In this document: positions 16,920 through 25,524 of the stretch, one piece after another | Layout of the letters: every line of letters begins with the position of its first letter | Position numbering within the stretch: the stretch's first letter is position 1 | Source: Flavobacterium branchiicola | Lineage (GTDB): Bacteria > Bacteroidota > Bacteroidia > Flavobacteriales > Flavobacteriaceae | DNA: 64,000 bases | Assembly (NCBI RefSeq): GCF_018383905.1 | Contig: NZ_JAGYWA010000002.1 | Span: forward strand, 640,756 to 704,755 | Reading direction: 5' to 3' | Position numbers and translations under genes: made by a program | Notes under the pieces: model-generated | Told to the model about the DNA's origin: nothing | The model's input: only the letters and a program-made list of their open reading frames with translations | Databases searched by the model: none

Positions 16920-18301
16920 TAGGAACTAAGGAAAGATTTTCCGAAGAGAAACAAAATAGCTCCGTCGCAACTAAGCTGACGGAGATAATTGTTCCGCAAT
17001 CCAGACCGCGTTCACCCAAAGCACATTTAATAAAAGGCGGGCAAGCGACTCAGATTTTTATTCCAAACGGAAGCAGACTTTATACTATTTCTCCGGAAGT
17101 AGAGCAAAAAATAGCTTTTTTAATGAATGAAAAAGATGAAAATGCCCTGCAAAACGAACTGGCACTTTTAGGGATTGATGCTCCTGAATATATTACAGAT
17201 GAGCCATTGCAAAGTCCGCCTTTGCACGCTTTATCATTGGCAATAGCGCAAAAATGTAATATGGGATGCACGTATTGTTATGCCGATCAGGGTGATTTTG
17301 GAGGGCCTACAAAAAATATGTCTTTAGAAACCGCTTTTAAAGCCATAGAGCTGTTACTAAAAGATTGTCCCGAAGGAGGAAAAGCACAGCTCACCTTTTT
17401 AGGCGGAGAACCTCTGATTAATCGGAAAGCGATTAGAGAAGCGACGCTTTATGCTGAAACAGCTGCAAAGAAGAAGTACATTCAGATGAGTTATTCGATT
17501 ACTACAAATGGTACTTTGGTAACAGAAAATGATGCGGAATTTTTTGAAGAATACGGTTTCTCAGTAACGATTAGTTTAGACGGGATTGGTAAAGATCACG
17601 ATTTAAACCGACCAATGAAAGGTGGAAATGGGAGTTATGACAGAATCATAAAAAACATTCAGCCATTATTGGCCATGCAAAAAAAAATGCAGGTTTCGGC
17701 TAGAGTGACCGTAACCCCGGAAATTACAAATCTTCCGGAGGTTTTAGACGAATTTGTTCGCATGGGATTTCATGGTGTGGGTTTTTCTCCATTACTAAAA
17801 TCTAGTAACGGACAGAATGAAATGAACAAAGAGCAACTGTCTGTCATGTTGGAAAATATGATTGCCTGTGGACTTAATTTTGAAAAAAATGTATTAGCAG
17901 GAAAACGTTATCCTTTCTTGAACATGGTAAATGCATTAAAGGAAATTTCAAAAGGAACCCACAGACCGTATCCTTGTGGTGCCGGTGCTGGTTACATGGG
18001 GGTTTCTGCAGATGAAGAACTATTTGCCTGCCATCGTTTTGTAAACGAAGAAGCCGGTAAAATGGGAGATTTAACAGAAGGCGTAAATGCTGATCTGCAA
18101 AACAACTGGCTTGCAAACCGACATGTGAATACACAAGATCCATGTACACAATGCTGGGCTCGTTATTTATGCGGAGGAGGATGCCATCATGAAGTTATCG
18201 ATAAAGGAAGACCCGCCTGCGATTACATTAGATCTTGGTTGTTTTATACCATACAAGCCAACGAAAGATTATCGAGATTAAAACCCAACTGGAACAATTA
18301 A
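16916..18301 (+). CDS. radical SAM/SPASM peptide-modifying enzyme
   Basis: A 461-residue radical SAM enzyme. The N-terminal 100 residues (IFIPNGSRLYTISPEVEQKI) resemble the substrate-recognition region of peptide maturases. The cluster-binding CNMGCTYC (C114, C118, C121) is followed by YADQGDFGG, a form typical of maturases that make thioether or quinone-protein cross-links. LGGEP at about 162 is the SAM-binding GGEP motif. A Cys-rich SPASM domain fills about 360-445 (PYPCGAGAGYMG, LFACHRF, DPCTQCWARYLCGGGC, ACDYIRSW) and would bind two extra Fe-S clusters. It overlaps the oxidase gene by ATGA and is six bases from the flavoprotein gene. The most reasonable job is modifying the neighbouring CTQ oxidase, as QhpD does for quinohemoprotein amine dehydrogenase. 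That link is inference. Confidence 0.85.
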   Translation: MIGTKERFSEEKQNSSVATKLTEIIVPQSRPRSPKAHLIKGGQATQIFIPNGSRLYTISPEVEQKIAFLMNEKDENALQNELALLGIDAPEYITDEPLQSPPLHALSLAIAQKCNMGCTYCYADQGDFGGPTKNMSLETAFKAIELLLKDCPEGGKAQLTFLGGEPLINRKAIREATLYAETAAKKKYIQMSYSITTNGTLVTENDAEFFEEYGFSVTISLDGIGKDHDLNRPMKGGNGSYDRIIKNIQPLLAMQKKMQVSARVTVTPEITNLPEVLDEFVRMGFHGVGFSPLLKSSNGQNEMNKEQLSVMLENMIACGLNFEKNVLAGKRYPFLNMVNALKEISKGTHRPYPCGAGAGYMGVSADEELFACHRFVNEEAGKMGDLTEGVNADLQNNWLANRHVNTQDPCTQCWARYLCGGGCHHEVIDKGRPACDYIRSWLFYTIQANERLSRLKPNWNN

Positions 18302-18307
18302 TTACCA

Positions 18308-19792
18308 ATGAAATCATTTCCTGAAACTTTTGACGTTTTTATTCTTGGAGCGGGTCCTGCAGGATTGTGTGCTGCGATACGTTTACTAGATATGGGCTAT
18401 ACCGTAGGAATGCTTGAACAGGAAGAATTTCCGAGAGCACAAATAGGAGAGTCTCTTTCGCCTGGAATTCGTAATATTTTCGACTATTTAAATACAGGTG
18501 ATTTATTAGATGATTCTATGTATCTGAACAGGATTTCTGCTAAGGTTATTTGGGAAAATAAAGAGCAAATTTACGAACGTCCGGGACAAAATAATGGAGG
18601 AATAATTGTAGACAGAAGTAGACTCGATCAGGAATTGCTCAGGTTCACGGTTTCAAAAGGATTGTATTTAATACAGCCGGGAAAATTAAAAAAATCCACT
18701 CATTCCAAAAAGGGTTGGAATTTAGAAATAACACAGCATTCATCTGAAATTAAAACTAACTCAAAAATAGTTTTGGATGGAAGAGGACGTAAAGGAACTC
18801 TTTTAAACGAAAGAGTTTCTGTTGCGCCTCCCGCTATTGCGGTCTGGACCCATATAGATAACAATGCGACATTTAATGAGGCATTTGTTGAAGCTGTCGA
18901 CGATGGCTGGTTATGGGGATCTCCGGTTTGCGGAAATCGCTATCGTATCATGGCTTTTACTGATACGGTAAAATTCAAAAAAAACAGCGAATTACATCTT
19001 TTGGATTTAATGCATAAAACAAAGCTATTTGCTCCATTTACAAACCAGATAAAAGGTAATTTTATTGAAACCTGTTCGGTTACTTCCTTTGTTAATCAAA
19101 CTCCGTGGAATAATGAGTTTATAAAAATCGGAGAAGCGGCTTTTACATTAGATCCGCTTTCCTCAACCGGTGTCGAAAAAGCAATGCGCTTTTCTTTGCA
19201 GGTTGCTATTGCAATAAATACGTACCTGAAAGACCCGGATTCGCCAGATCCAAAGAATTTTTATGAAGAAAAATTAATAGAATCGGTTGTAAATCATGCG
19301 CATTGGACCACTGATTATTATCAAAATGCATGGACTTGCAATGATAATAGTGAATTTTGGATGAAAAGAATTAATTTCCAATTGGATATTTCGAACCATA
19401 AAACAGCATTTACAACCCAACTGGAAACAGCATTTAATTCCATAAAACCAATAGTTGAACATAAACAAACAGAGCCAATTCCTGTCGATTACATCTTACA
19501 ACGACTTTGGAATGAAGAGATAGTAGTTGCTTCAAATATTACATTTAAATCAGTTTACGCTATTGATAATGATTGCGTAGTGACAAAACAGGCATTAATT
19601 CACCCTAATCTGGAGCGTCCTTTAGTTTATTTGGATCAGGTAGAATTATTTCCACTTTTTAAGACCATGAATGGCAAAACCGTTTCGGATATTGTGGCTC
19701 ATCTGAATAAATTTATGACACTGGAAAAGTCAAAGAAAATAGTTGTATTTCTATTTTCAAATCAATTGCTTGCTATAGTTCAGAATGCGTAA
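18308..19792 (+). CDS. LodB/QhpG-like FAD-dependent oxidoreductase
   Basis: A 494-residue flavoprotein of the tryptophan-halogenase/LodB type. The dinucleotide-binding GAGPAGLCAA lies at about 14-23, GESLSPG follows at about 48, and a second FAD motif IKIGEAAFTLDPLSSTG lies at about 275. The halogenase signature WxWxIP is not met (GWLWGSP instead), so it is not a halogenase. In LodA and QHNDH systems a flavoprotein of this kind hydroxylates the tryptophan that becomes CTQ, which fits the gene order. Roughly the last 100 residues (VDYILQRLWNEE to LLAIVQNA) are extra and look like a small PqqD-like helical domain (VELFPLFKTMNGKTVSDIVAHL), perhaps for binding the substrate polypeptide; this part is tentative. 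Its end lies four bases from the end of the converging possible small gene. Confidence 0.8.
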   Translation: MKSFPETFDVFILGAGPAGLCAAIRLLDMGYTVGMLEQEEFPRAQIGESLSPGIRNIFDYLNTGDLLDDSMYLNRISAKVIWENKEQIYERPGQNNGGIIVDRSRLDQELLRFTVSKGLYLIQPGKLKKSTHSKKGWNLEITQHSSEIKTNSKIVLDGRGRKGTLLNERVSVAPPAIAVWTHIDNNATFNEAFVEAVDDGWLWGSPVCGNRYRIMAFTDTVKFKKNSELHLLDLMHKTKLFAPFTNQIKGNFIETCSVTSFVNQTPWNNEFIKIGEAAFTLDPLSSTGVEKAMRFSLQVAIAINTYLKDPDSPDPKNFYEEKLIESVVNHAHWTTDYYQNAWTCNDNSEFWMKRINFQLDISNHKTAFTTQLETAFNSIKPIVEHKQTEPIPVDYILQRLWNEEIVVASNITFKSVYAIDNDCVVTKQALIHPNLERPLVYLDQVELFPLFKTMNGKTVSDIVAHLNKFMTLEKSKKIVVFLFSNQLLAIVQNA

Positions 19793-19795
19793 AGC

Positions 19796-19963
19796 TTACG
19801 TTAGAATTTTGCTGGCACCATCCATCCAGAATTTGAGTTGTGAATTTTTTATATTGCCGTCTTGATTACAATATTTAGCTAAAAAAGCTTCAGAATTGGT
19901 TTCCAGAAAAGCATTAATAAGTCCCATTTTAGTGTAATAAATTCTGAAATTGAAATGATTCAT
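19796..19963 (-). CDS. possible 55-aa protein downstream of the second LodB-like gene
   Basis: On the minus strand, nine bases after the stop of the flavoprotein gene, an ATG at 19963 opens a 55-codon frame (MNHFNFRIYYTKMGLINAFL...SKILT) with the stop at 19796-19798. It uses ordinary codons and fills almost all of the space to the end of the converging gene. Its position directly behind the catalase-LodA and flavoprotein genes suggests co-transcription. It has no signal peptide or membrane helix and contains one Cys and one Trp (KYCNQ, KFWMDG). I do not recognise it. It may be a small accessory protein of the oxidase or a chance frame. Confidence 0.45.
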   Translation of the reverse strand: MNHFNFRIYYTKMGLINAFLETNSEAFLAKYCNQDGNIKNSQLKFWMDGASKILT

Positions 19964-19972
19964 TATGCTTCG

Positions 19973-21100
19973 TCAGGAAAGAACTTCAAAATTAGTCCGA
20001 CGACTTTTCCAGTAAGGATGATTTTGGAAACGTATTTCATTTAAATAAAAATATCGGAGTGCTTTTTTGTTTTCATTAAATACCTGATTTATGATGAGTT
20101 TATAATCGGCAAGATTTTTATTCTCTAAACTACCATCGTTAAGACAATTTATAATAGTTTCAGCCCCTTTAATTCCGCTGTAAAGCGCAAAGAAAATTCC
20201 CTGAGAGGCGAGAGGGTCAAAAGAAAGTGCCGCATCACCAACACAGAGCAAACGATTTTCTGTAATAGATTCAGATATAGATAATCCAGCTTCAACTGCA
20301 ATGTTTTTTACACTTGATTCACTGGTAATTTTATAAGGTAATATTTGGGATTCATTAAATTCCTGAAAAAACAAATGTGGATTTTTATGCATTTGACTAA
20401 TCGTGTCAGGCAAACTTTGAAATCCAATGACTCTTTTTTGATTTGGTAAAAGAGCTGTGTACCACCATCCATTAGCAGTCGATTTTATTCTTGTAGCAGA
20501 ATCAGTATCGTCTGGTGGAGCTTTGACCCAATTTATAGCAGCCATCTGATTATCAATGCGATTTTTTTTGATGCCTAATTTACGTCCTATAGCTACTTTA
20601 CGTCCAGTTGCATCTATAATCCATTTTGCGGTAATATTTTTATAAGTATCATTTTTAAACTGAATGAGAAATTTTTGGGAAGCTTCTTCATCAGATAAAA
20701 TGCTTATTTGATCTATTAAAGCGGTAAACATTGGAACATCTAAAGAGGTTGCTTTTGTTTTAATCGCTTCGTCAAAAAGGATCCTGTTTATGTGGTATCC
20801 GCCACCTTCGGGATTTTTTAAACCGGACTGATACACCCATTCTTCACTTCCCCAAGCAGAAGCATTTGAGTGACAGGGGTTATACTGATTTTTATGTAAT
20901 AAATCATCAATTCCATTAATGCCAAGACGGTTTAAGAGCCGGATTGTTGCACCAGGAATCGACTCGCCAACTTTGTAGTCAGTTGTAAGTTCCTTATCGG
21001 CCAGACAAACCTTTATTCCTGCGAGTTTTAGGGCAATTGCGGCGGCGCATCCCGCTGGGCCTGCGCCTGCAACAATTACATCAAATTCTGTATCGTTCAA
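19973..21100 (-). CDS. LodB-like FAD-dependent maturation flavoprotein
   Basis: A 375-residue flavoprotein, three bases after the catalase-LodA gene on the same strand. It has FAD-binding GAGPAGCAAA (about 11-20), KVGESIPGATIRLL (about 45), the DATGRKVAIGRKLG segment (about 163), and LLCVGDAALSFDPLASQGI (about 285), the second FAD motif of the geranylgeranyl-reductase/halogenase superfamily. LodB is required in Marinomonas to form CTQ in LodA, presumably by oxidising the tryptophan, and lies next to lodA there as here. This copy is shorter than the plus-strand flavoprotein because it lacks the extra C-terminal domain. The pairing with a LodA gene makes the assignment good. Confidence 0.85.
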   Translation of the reverse strand: MNDTEFDVIVAGAGPAGCAAAIALKLAGIKVCLADKELTTDYKVGESIPGATIRLLNRLGINGIDDLLHKNQYNPCHSNASAWGSEEWVYQSGLKNPEGGGYHINRILFDEAIKTKATSLDVPMFTALIDQISILSDEEASQKFLIQFKNDTYKNITAKWIIDATGRKVAIGRKLGIKKNRIDNQMAAINWVKAPPDDTDSATRIKSTANGWWYTALLPNQKRVIGFQSLPDTISQMHKNPHLFFQEFNESQILPYKITSESSVKNIAVEAGLSISESITENRLLCVGDAALSFDPLASQGIFFALYSGIKGAETIINCLNDGSLENKNLADYKLIINQVFNENKKALRYFYLNEIRFQNHPYWKSRRTNFEVLS

Positions 21101-21102
21101 AA

Positions 21103-24100
21103 TTAATTACCTCTGCGTTTAATAGTTAAAAATTCATTTCTTTGTTCTTCACTATCCCATCCGGCTTCTGCCATTCTTTGATCTTTTAGTCCAAGTTCAT
21201 TAAATGCTTTATTATAAATCAGACTATCTGATTTAAGATTTTTGCTTTCAGCCTTAGTCAGATTTTCTACATAAATATTTTCAGGCAGCCAGTCCATATC
21301 TTCGGGGCGCGGTTTTGCTTCTACGATTCCCATTTGACTAAAGTGAGATACCATGAACATCATTACTTCCGGAGCGGGGCTTTTTGGAAACATTCTTGTC
21401 CAGTTTGGTCTGTTTTGAAAAGCCGCTATTCTAATATCCATTGGTTTAGATGTATCACAAAGAGTATGGTAGTCAACATCTGTTAATATTTGGTTTGGTA
21501 CGCGTGCCGGCCAGAATGTTGGAAGATAAGGATCATATTCTAAATCATATCCAGAACGACAAAACGCTGTATCTCCTTGCCAGGGTAATGCCATCCATCT
21601 TGTAAGGCCTCCGGCAGACTGCCCATATAAAGGGCCATTTACTGCCATGACACCATTATTATCAAGTGTTGCACCATATACAGGTTCTGTTAATCCTTCT
21701 TCACATTTACGGATTCTGTAAGGTGCCCTAAACATAGAAGCATTACGCATTGGCCACGTCAATTCAGCGCCGGGATGAAATGCATCTGCAAGACAAAAGT
21801 GCATGGCTGACCTGTCAAGTGTTTCAGGTTGTTTTTGAAGATCAACTTCTTCAATTTTTTGTGGATTTGTTGTGTCAGGTTGATAATCATTTATAAAAAG
21901 TCCCTGAACCCAGTTAGTAAGCACATAGGTGTAAAACGGTGGTAATTGTAAATAAGTAGATGCTGCAGGAGGCAAATTTGGATCTGGATTTGTATACCCA
22001 AAAGCATCACCATAAATAGAAGGCCATGCGGCAATTTCTGCTGTTTTTGTATTGGTTGGCCTGAAACTATTGTATATACCACGTCTAAGCTCTTTATAAG
22101 GATCCGGATACAGTGCATTATCAGATGGAACTTGAGATAATTTACGCATTAGTTCAGGATCATTAAAATTCATTGGTGCACCAGCCCCAAACATCGAAAG
22201 AAATCCTTTATTTACCCATTGAAGTTCGCTAAGTCGTTGCAGTATTGGGCGAACATGCTCATTAAAAGAAATTTTTTGCGGTACATTTAGCATACCAGAT
22301 TGCATATAAACATTCTGCAAAAGATCATCCATGGTTCTCCAGCCCACAAGATCTGGTGCAAAATTTGGTGGTGCCGATGCTACCCAGGCAGAATCTGCAT
22401 CAAAGTCTATACCTCCAATAGTTACTTTTGCGCAAACAGGCCCATCAGCAATATCATCATACCATCCATCGGCATTGTTAAAACTATTGGGGTCTTCGGG
22501 TCTGTATACTGGTTTATTTGCGGGACTTGCAGAAACTCCAAAACCGGGCAACACCAACAATCTGCCAAGGTCATCTGTTCGTAATTCTCCGAGTGTAACG
22601 GGAGTACCTTCAAAATTACCCGTCATCACATAACTGGAGTCTTTCATGCTTAAGCCTGTTATAATTGTTTTGCCAGAATCAATGCATAATGCACTTCTTC
22701 CGCTTCCTGTTACATTTGGATTTCGCAACGGAACAGAGAGGCTTACAGTAGCGGGAATATCTAAAGCAGCATTAAACTGGTACCATGCGGCTTTTTTATT
22801 AGCCAAATGTACCGACCATTGAATGCTGGAGTTTTTAGAATGCTCCACTTCGGTGACTACATTACCATATTGGTCATAAGCATATATTCTAAAACGGGCT
22901 GCCTGACGTTTTATAGCGCCTCCGGAATCTCTTGTAGAACCAAATTGAGTGGGCTCGGGGTTGAAAACCTCAGGGCCAATATAATACTCAGCAGGACTAT
23001 CGCCTACACGGGCAATACCAATTCCGGGATGTATCTTTACATGGGTTATTCTTTTTATCTGATCCTCCGTTAGTGCTTTAGGCTCTTGTTTGGGATCATG
23101 ATGAGGAAAAGGACAAACCGGATTTTTAATAATAGGTTCACCCGGTTTTGTCGGTTCGGTCAATGGCTGATTATTTTCTTTTCTGCGATAATCGGCACTT
23201 GTCTGATAAACACTTACTCTCGCCTGAGCTATACTGCCTACTGGCTGATTTGCTTCTGGAACCCTGCCAATATTAAAAGACAACCAGTCACCATATATTT
23301 TCTGTTCTTCATTGGTAATATCCTGTTGCGGAAGTTCAATAGTTGCGATCTTAACAGGTATGGCAATTTTTTCATCCCATGTTACTGTAGCTCTGTCTAA
23401 TGGAAAATGTTCTTCTATATATGCTTTATCAAATTGTGACGTATCCGGACGTTTCTGAATATAAATATCCAGTGTTACAGGCCCTAAAGCTATACGTCCT
23501 TCAAGATCCTTAGCCATAAAATCAGGGTCATTGATATCTGGATCACCTGCAAAAGTAGAGGTTCCGGGACGAAGTATATATTTACAATGATTATTTGGCC
23601 CCAGCATAAATGGTACCACACTCCATAATTCTGTTTCGAGTACAGATCGGATTGGTTTTGCCATTTTATCAAGAAGCTCATTGGTTTGCGGGGCATTTTT
23701 CTGTACCCAGTCATCTCCCCATCCTTCCAGACTTGCTTTTGTAAAATTGCACATATCGCTGGCATTATCAACAAAAAAGAATGGTACATTCTGTAATAAT
23801 AAATCAGCTGTTTCTGCTCCGTCATCGCTCACCACTTTTTCACCCGGAATACCAAATATTTTAATACCGATACCAATGGTACTCATCCAGTCTGGTCTGC
23901 CATCTGATAAATCTGAAGAATATCGTACATAGGCAGGAAAATTACCGGATTTTTTAAACATACCATGTCTAAATTCTTTTGGTAGATTTTCATGAATAAC
24001 GAAGTTTCCCTTCATAATGCCATGAGTTCTTAAAAATACAGGTCTGCGAACGGGGCATTGTCCTTGTTTTACTCTTTTTGCCTGCACTAACTCACAAAAC

Positions 24101-24180
24101 ATGTAACGAAGTCCTTCAATTGGATCTTCGCAGCCACAGGATAAATGATCGTTACTTTTGTTGTTTATAATACTTTTCAT
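21103..24180 (-). CDS. fusion of a catalase-like heme domain with a LodA-type CTQ oxidase
   Basis: A 1025-residue protein with two parts. Residues 1-360 read as a catalase-family core: RTHGIMKGNFVIHENLP with H53 where catalase has its distal histidine, RYSSDLSDGRPD, GIGIKIFG, N131 in QNVPFFFVDNAS, and R321-x3-Y325 (ARVSVYQTSADYRR) in a position that suits the proximal heme tyrosine of small catalase-like proteins. From 378 the LodA domain begins (VKIHPGIGIARVGDSPAEYYIGPE) and reaches the signature LPWQGDTAFCRSGYD with W867. Candidate cofactor partner C796 (HFCLADAFHPGAE) lies 71 residues before it, close to the 65 of LodA (Cys516/Trp581). LodA enzymes make H2O2, so the attached domain may remove it or use it. 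There is no signal peptide. The frame is continuous, so this is a genuine fusion rather than a sequencing join. Confidence 0.85.
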   Translation of the reverse strand: MKSIINNKSNDHLSCGCEDPIEGLRYMFCELVQAKRVKQGQCPVRRPVFLRTHGIMKGNFVIHENLPKEFRHGMFKKSGNFPAYVRYSSDLSDGRPDWMSTIGIGIKIFGIPGEKVVSDDGAETADLLLQNVPFFFVDNASDMCNFTKASLEGWGDDWVQKNAPQTNELLDKMAKPIRSVLETELWSVVPFMLGPNNHCKYILRPGTSTFAGDPDINDPDFMAKDLEGRIALGPVTLDIYIQKRPDTSQFDKAYIEEHFPLDRATVTWDEKIAIPVKIATIELPQQDITNEEQKIYGDWLSFNIGRVPEANQPVGSIAQARVSVYQTSADYRRKENNQPLTEPTKPGEPIIKNPVCPFPHHDPKQEPKALTEDQIKRITHVKIHPGIGIARVGDSPAEYYIGPEVFNPEPTQFGSTRDSGGAIKRQAARFRIYAYDQYGNVVTEVEHSKNSSIQWSVHLANKKAAWYQFNAALDIPATVSLSVPLRNPNVTGSGRSALCIDSGKTIITGLSMKDSSYVMTGNFEGTPVTLGELRTDDLGRLLVLPGFGVSASPANKPVYRPEDPNSFNNADGWYDDIADGPVCAKVTIGGIDFDADSAWVASAPPNFAPDLVGWRTMDDLLQNVYMQSGMLNVPQKISFNEHVRPILQRLSELQWVNKGFLSMFGAGAPMNFNDPELMRKLSQVPSDNALYPDPYKELRRGIYNSFRPTNTKTAEIAAWPSIYGDAFGYTNPDPNLPPAASTYLQLPPFYTYVLTNWVQGLFINDYQPDTTNPQKIEEVDLQKQPETLDRSAMHFCLADAFHPGAELTWPMRNASMFRAPYRIRKCEEGLTEPVYGATLDNNGVMAVNGPLYGQSAGGLTRWMALPWQGDTAFCRSGYDLEYDPYLPTFWPARVPNQILTDVDYHTLCDTSKPMDIRIAAFQNRPNWTRMFPKSPAPEVMMFMVSHFSQMGIVEAKPRPEDMDWLPENIYVENLTKAESKNLKSDSLIYNKAFNELGLKDQRMAEAGWDSEEQRNEFLTIKRRGN

Positions 24181-24209
24181 AATAGTAGGAAATTAATTGT
24201 TTTTGTTAT

Positions 24210-24217
24210 CAAACATA
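24210..24217 (-). promoter_or_regulatory. candidate -7 box for the catalase-LodA operon
   Basis: On the minus strand TATGTTTG matches TAnnTTTG exactly and lies 30 bases before the ATG at 24180. No clear -33 TTG is seen at the usual distance, so this is tentative. A promoter between the RpiR gene and this operon is expected because the gap is 206 bases. Confidence 0.35.
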
Positions 24218-24386
24218 CAACTTATTGCAAACCATTATGTAAGTAAAAACACCTGTTTTTTATTTGTATTCTTAATTAAAAAGAAAAATTTATAAAAGCC
24301 AACTAGTTGATTATTCGATTGTTTAGTGGTTTTTATATTCAGTATTGCTCTTACTAAATTAAAGAATTATAACGTTCGGTAATGAA

Positions 24387-25118
24387 TTAAAGTTTTTTTC
24401 TGTGTTTAGAGTAATTTTCAGTGGCAGATGTTTCTAGTTGCTTAATTACAGCTTCTATGAAAGCAAAAAACGTTGTTCTTGTTTTTTCGTGGGGTAACAA
24501 TTTCGGGTTTTGCAGATAATTACTTAAGGTAATGATGTAATCATATGTTTCTAAAAAATCAGTGCGACCTTCTTCTAAAAGGAAAGCTGCTTTGCTATTT
24601 TTTGAAATGATGTTTTCGTATAGTTCTTTAAAAGACTTGAATTGTCCGGTAGTCGAAAAAATAATGACCAGATTATTAGTACCTATTAAATCATTTATAG
24701 AGGCCTCGTGAGCCACAGACCATATCGGAATATCTAGTAAGTTTCTTAGCTTATATTCAAAATACTGTCCGGCTATAAATGAAGGCCCATAACCAAATAA
24801 AATAATTTTATCAAACTTCCTGAGATATTCAGCAAACTGAAAGGCGATTTCCGGTTTAAAATCAGCTAAAAATTTTGTCAAACGCTCATTTTCATCAAGA
24901 AGTACGGTAGAAGCTTTTCCGCTAATAAACCCTAAATATTCTTTGTAAGTACTAAATCCCAGTTTTTGTACAAATTTTGAAATTTTAGAAGGAGAGCAAT
25001 TGCATATGGTAGCAGCTTCAGTAATAGATAATGAGTGGTTTAGTTTTATTTCTTTAAGTAATATAGAGTAAATATTTTTTTCCAGAGCGTTAAGCAGATC
25101 CTTGTTTACGATATACAT
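24387..25118 (-). CDS. RpiR/MurR family transcriptional regulator
   Basis: A 243-residue regulator. The N-terminal helix-turn-helix (about 25-65, SITEAATICNCSPSKISKFVQKLGFSTYKEY) is the RpiR type, and the C-terminal half (about 105-235) is a SIS phosphosugar-binding domain with IILFGYGPSFIAGQYFEYKL and NLVIIFSTTGQFKSF. Such proteins sense sugar phosphates and control sugar-acid, amino-sugar or polyol operons. It is divergent from the FAD-oxidase/MFS/SDR/kinase set, with a 406-base region between them, which makes that set its likely target. The phosphorylated product of the FGGY kinase would be the natural effector. The downstream catalase-LodA operon runs in the same direction but is separated by 206 bases and is probably independent. 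Confidence 0.88.
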   Translation of the reverse strand: MYIVNKDLLNALEKNIYSILLKEIKLNHSLSITEAATICNCSPSKISKFVQKLGFSTYKEYLGFISGKASTVLLDENERLTKFLADFKPEIAFQFAEYLRKFDKIILFGYGPSFIAGQYFEYKLRNLLDIPIWSVAHEASINDLIGTNNLVIIFSTTGQFKSFKELYENIISKNSKAAFLLEEGRTDFLETYDYIITLSNYLQNPKLLPHEKTRTTFFAFIEAVIKQLETSATENYSKHRKKL

Positions 25119-25524
25119 TTTGGTGTTGATTTTTAGTAAAAGTATTACATTTCATTTAGACTAGGGAATACGAACTTCCTTTTTATAGGTTTTTTTAAGA
25201 TATCAGTACACAGAAAAGCCCATTTTATACTAGAAATCGGGATTTTATTTTCCATCTTAAATTAGAATGAATTGATATTGTATTGTTTTATTTTCTCCTT
25301 GCTTCAATCGTTTTACTCCCGCTTCTACTATTTTTTAGCGAGTTTTTAAATTTTATTTCCTGATTTTTTTCTTTCACAGAACGCTTGTTTTCCATTATTT
25401 TTAAAATTTTTATTTTTTTTGGAAAATTAACATTTAAATTGAAATACTTTTCCTACGTTTGTTATGTCGCGATCAATATGTTAGAAGATATTTGTGAGAA
25501 AAAAAATAATACGAATAAAATAAA
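25119..25524. promoter_or_regulatory. divergent regulatory region between rpiR-like and FAD-oxidase genes
   Basis: No gene is seen in these 406 bases. TACGTTTG at 25454-25461 fits the -7 pattern for rightward transcription, with a weak TTTA at 25433 as a possible -33. The segment gttatgtcgcgatcaatatg just downstream contains TCGCGA and could hold an operator, but no convincing RpiR-type dyad can be assigned by eye. Confidence 0.4.

Noticed and set aside
18308..19792. Flavin-dependent tryptophan halogenase
   Set aside because: Overall similarity is present, but the WxWxIP signature reads WLWGSP, and the context is a quinone-oxidase locus.
22300..22633. Two overlapping plus-strand open frames
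   Set aside because: Both are antisense to the LodA domain of the fusion gene and show no family similarity.
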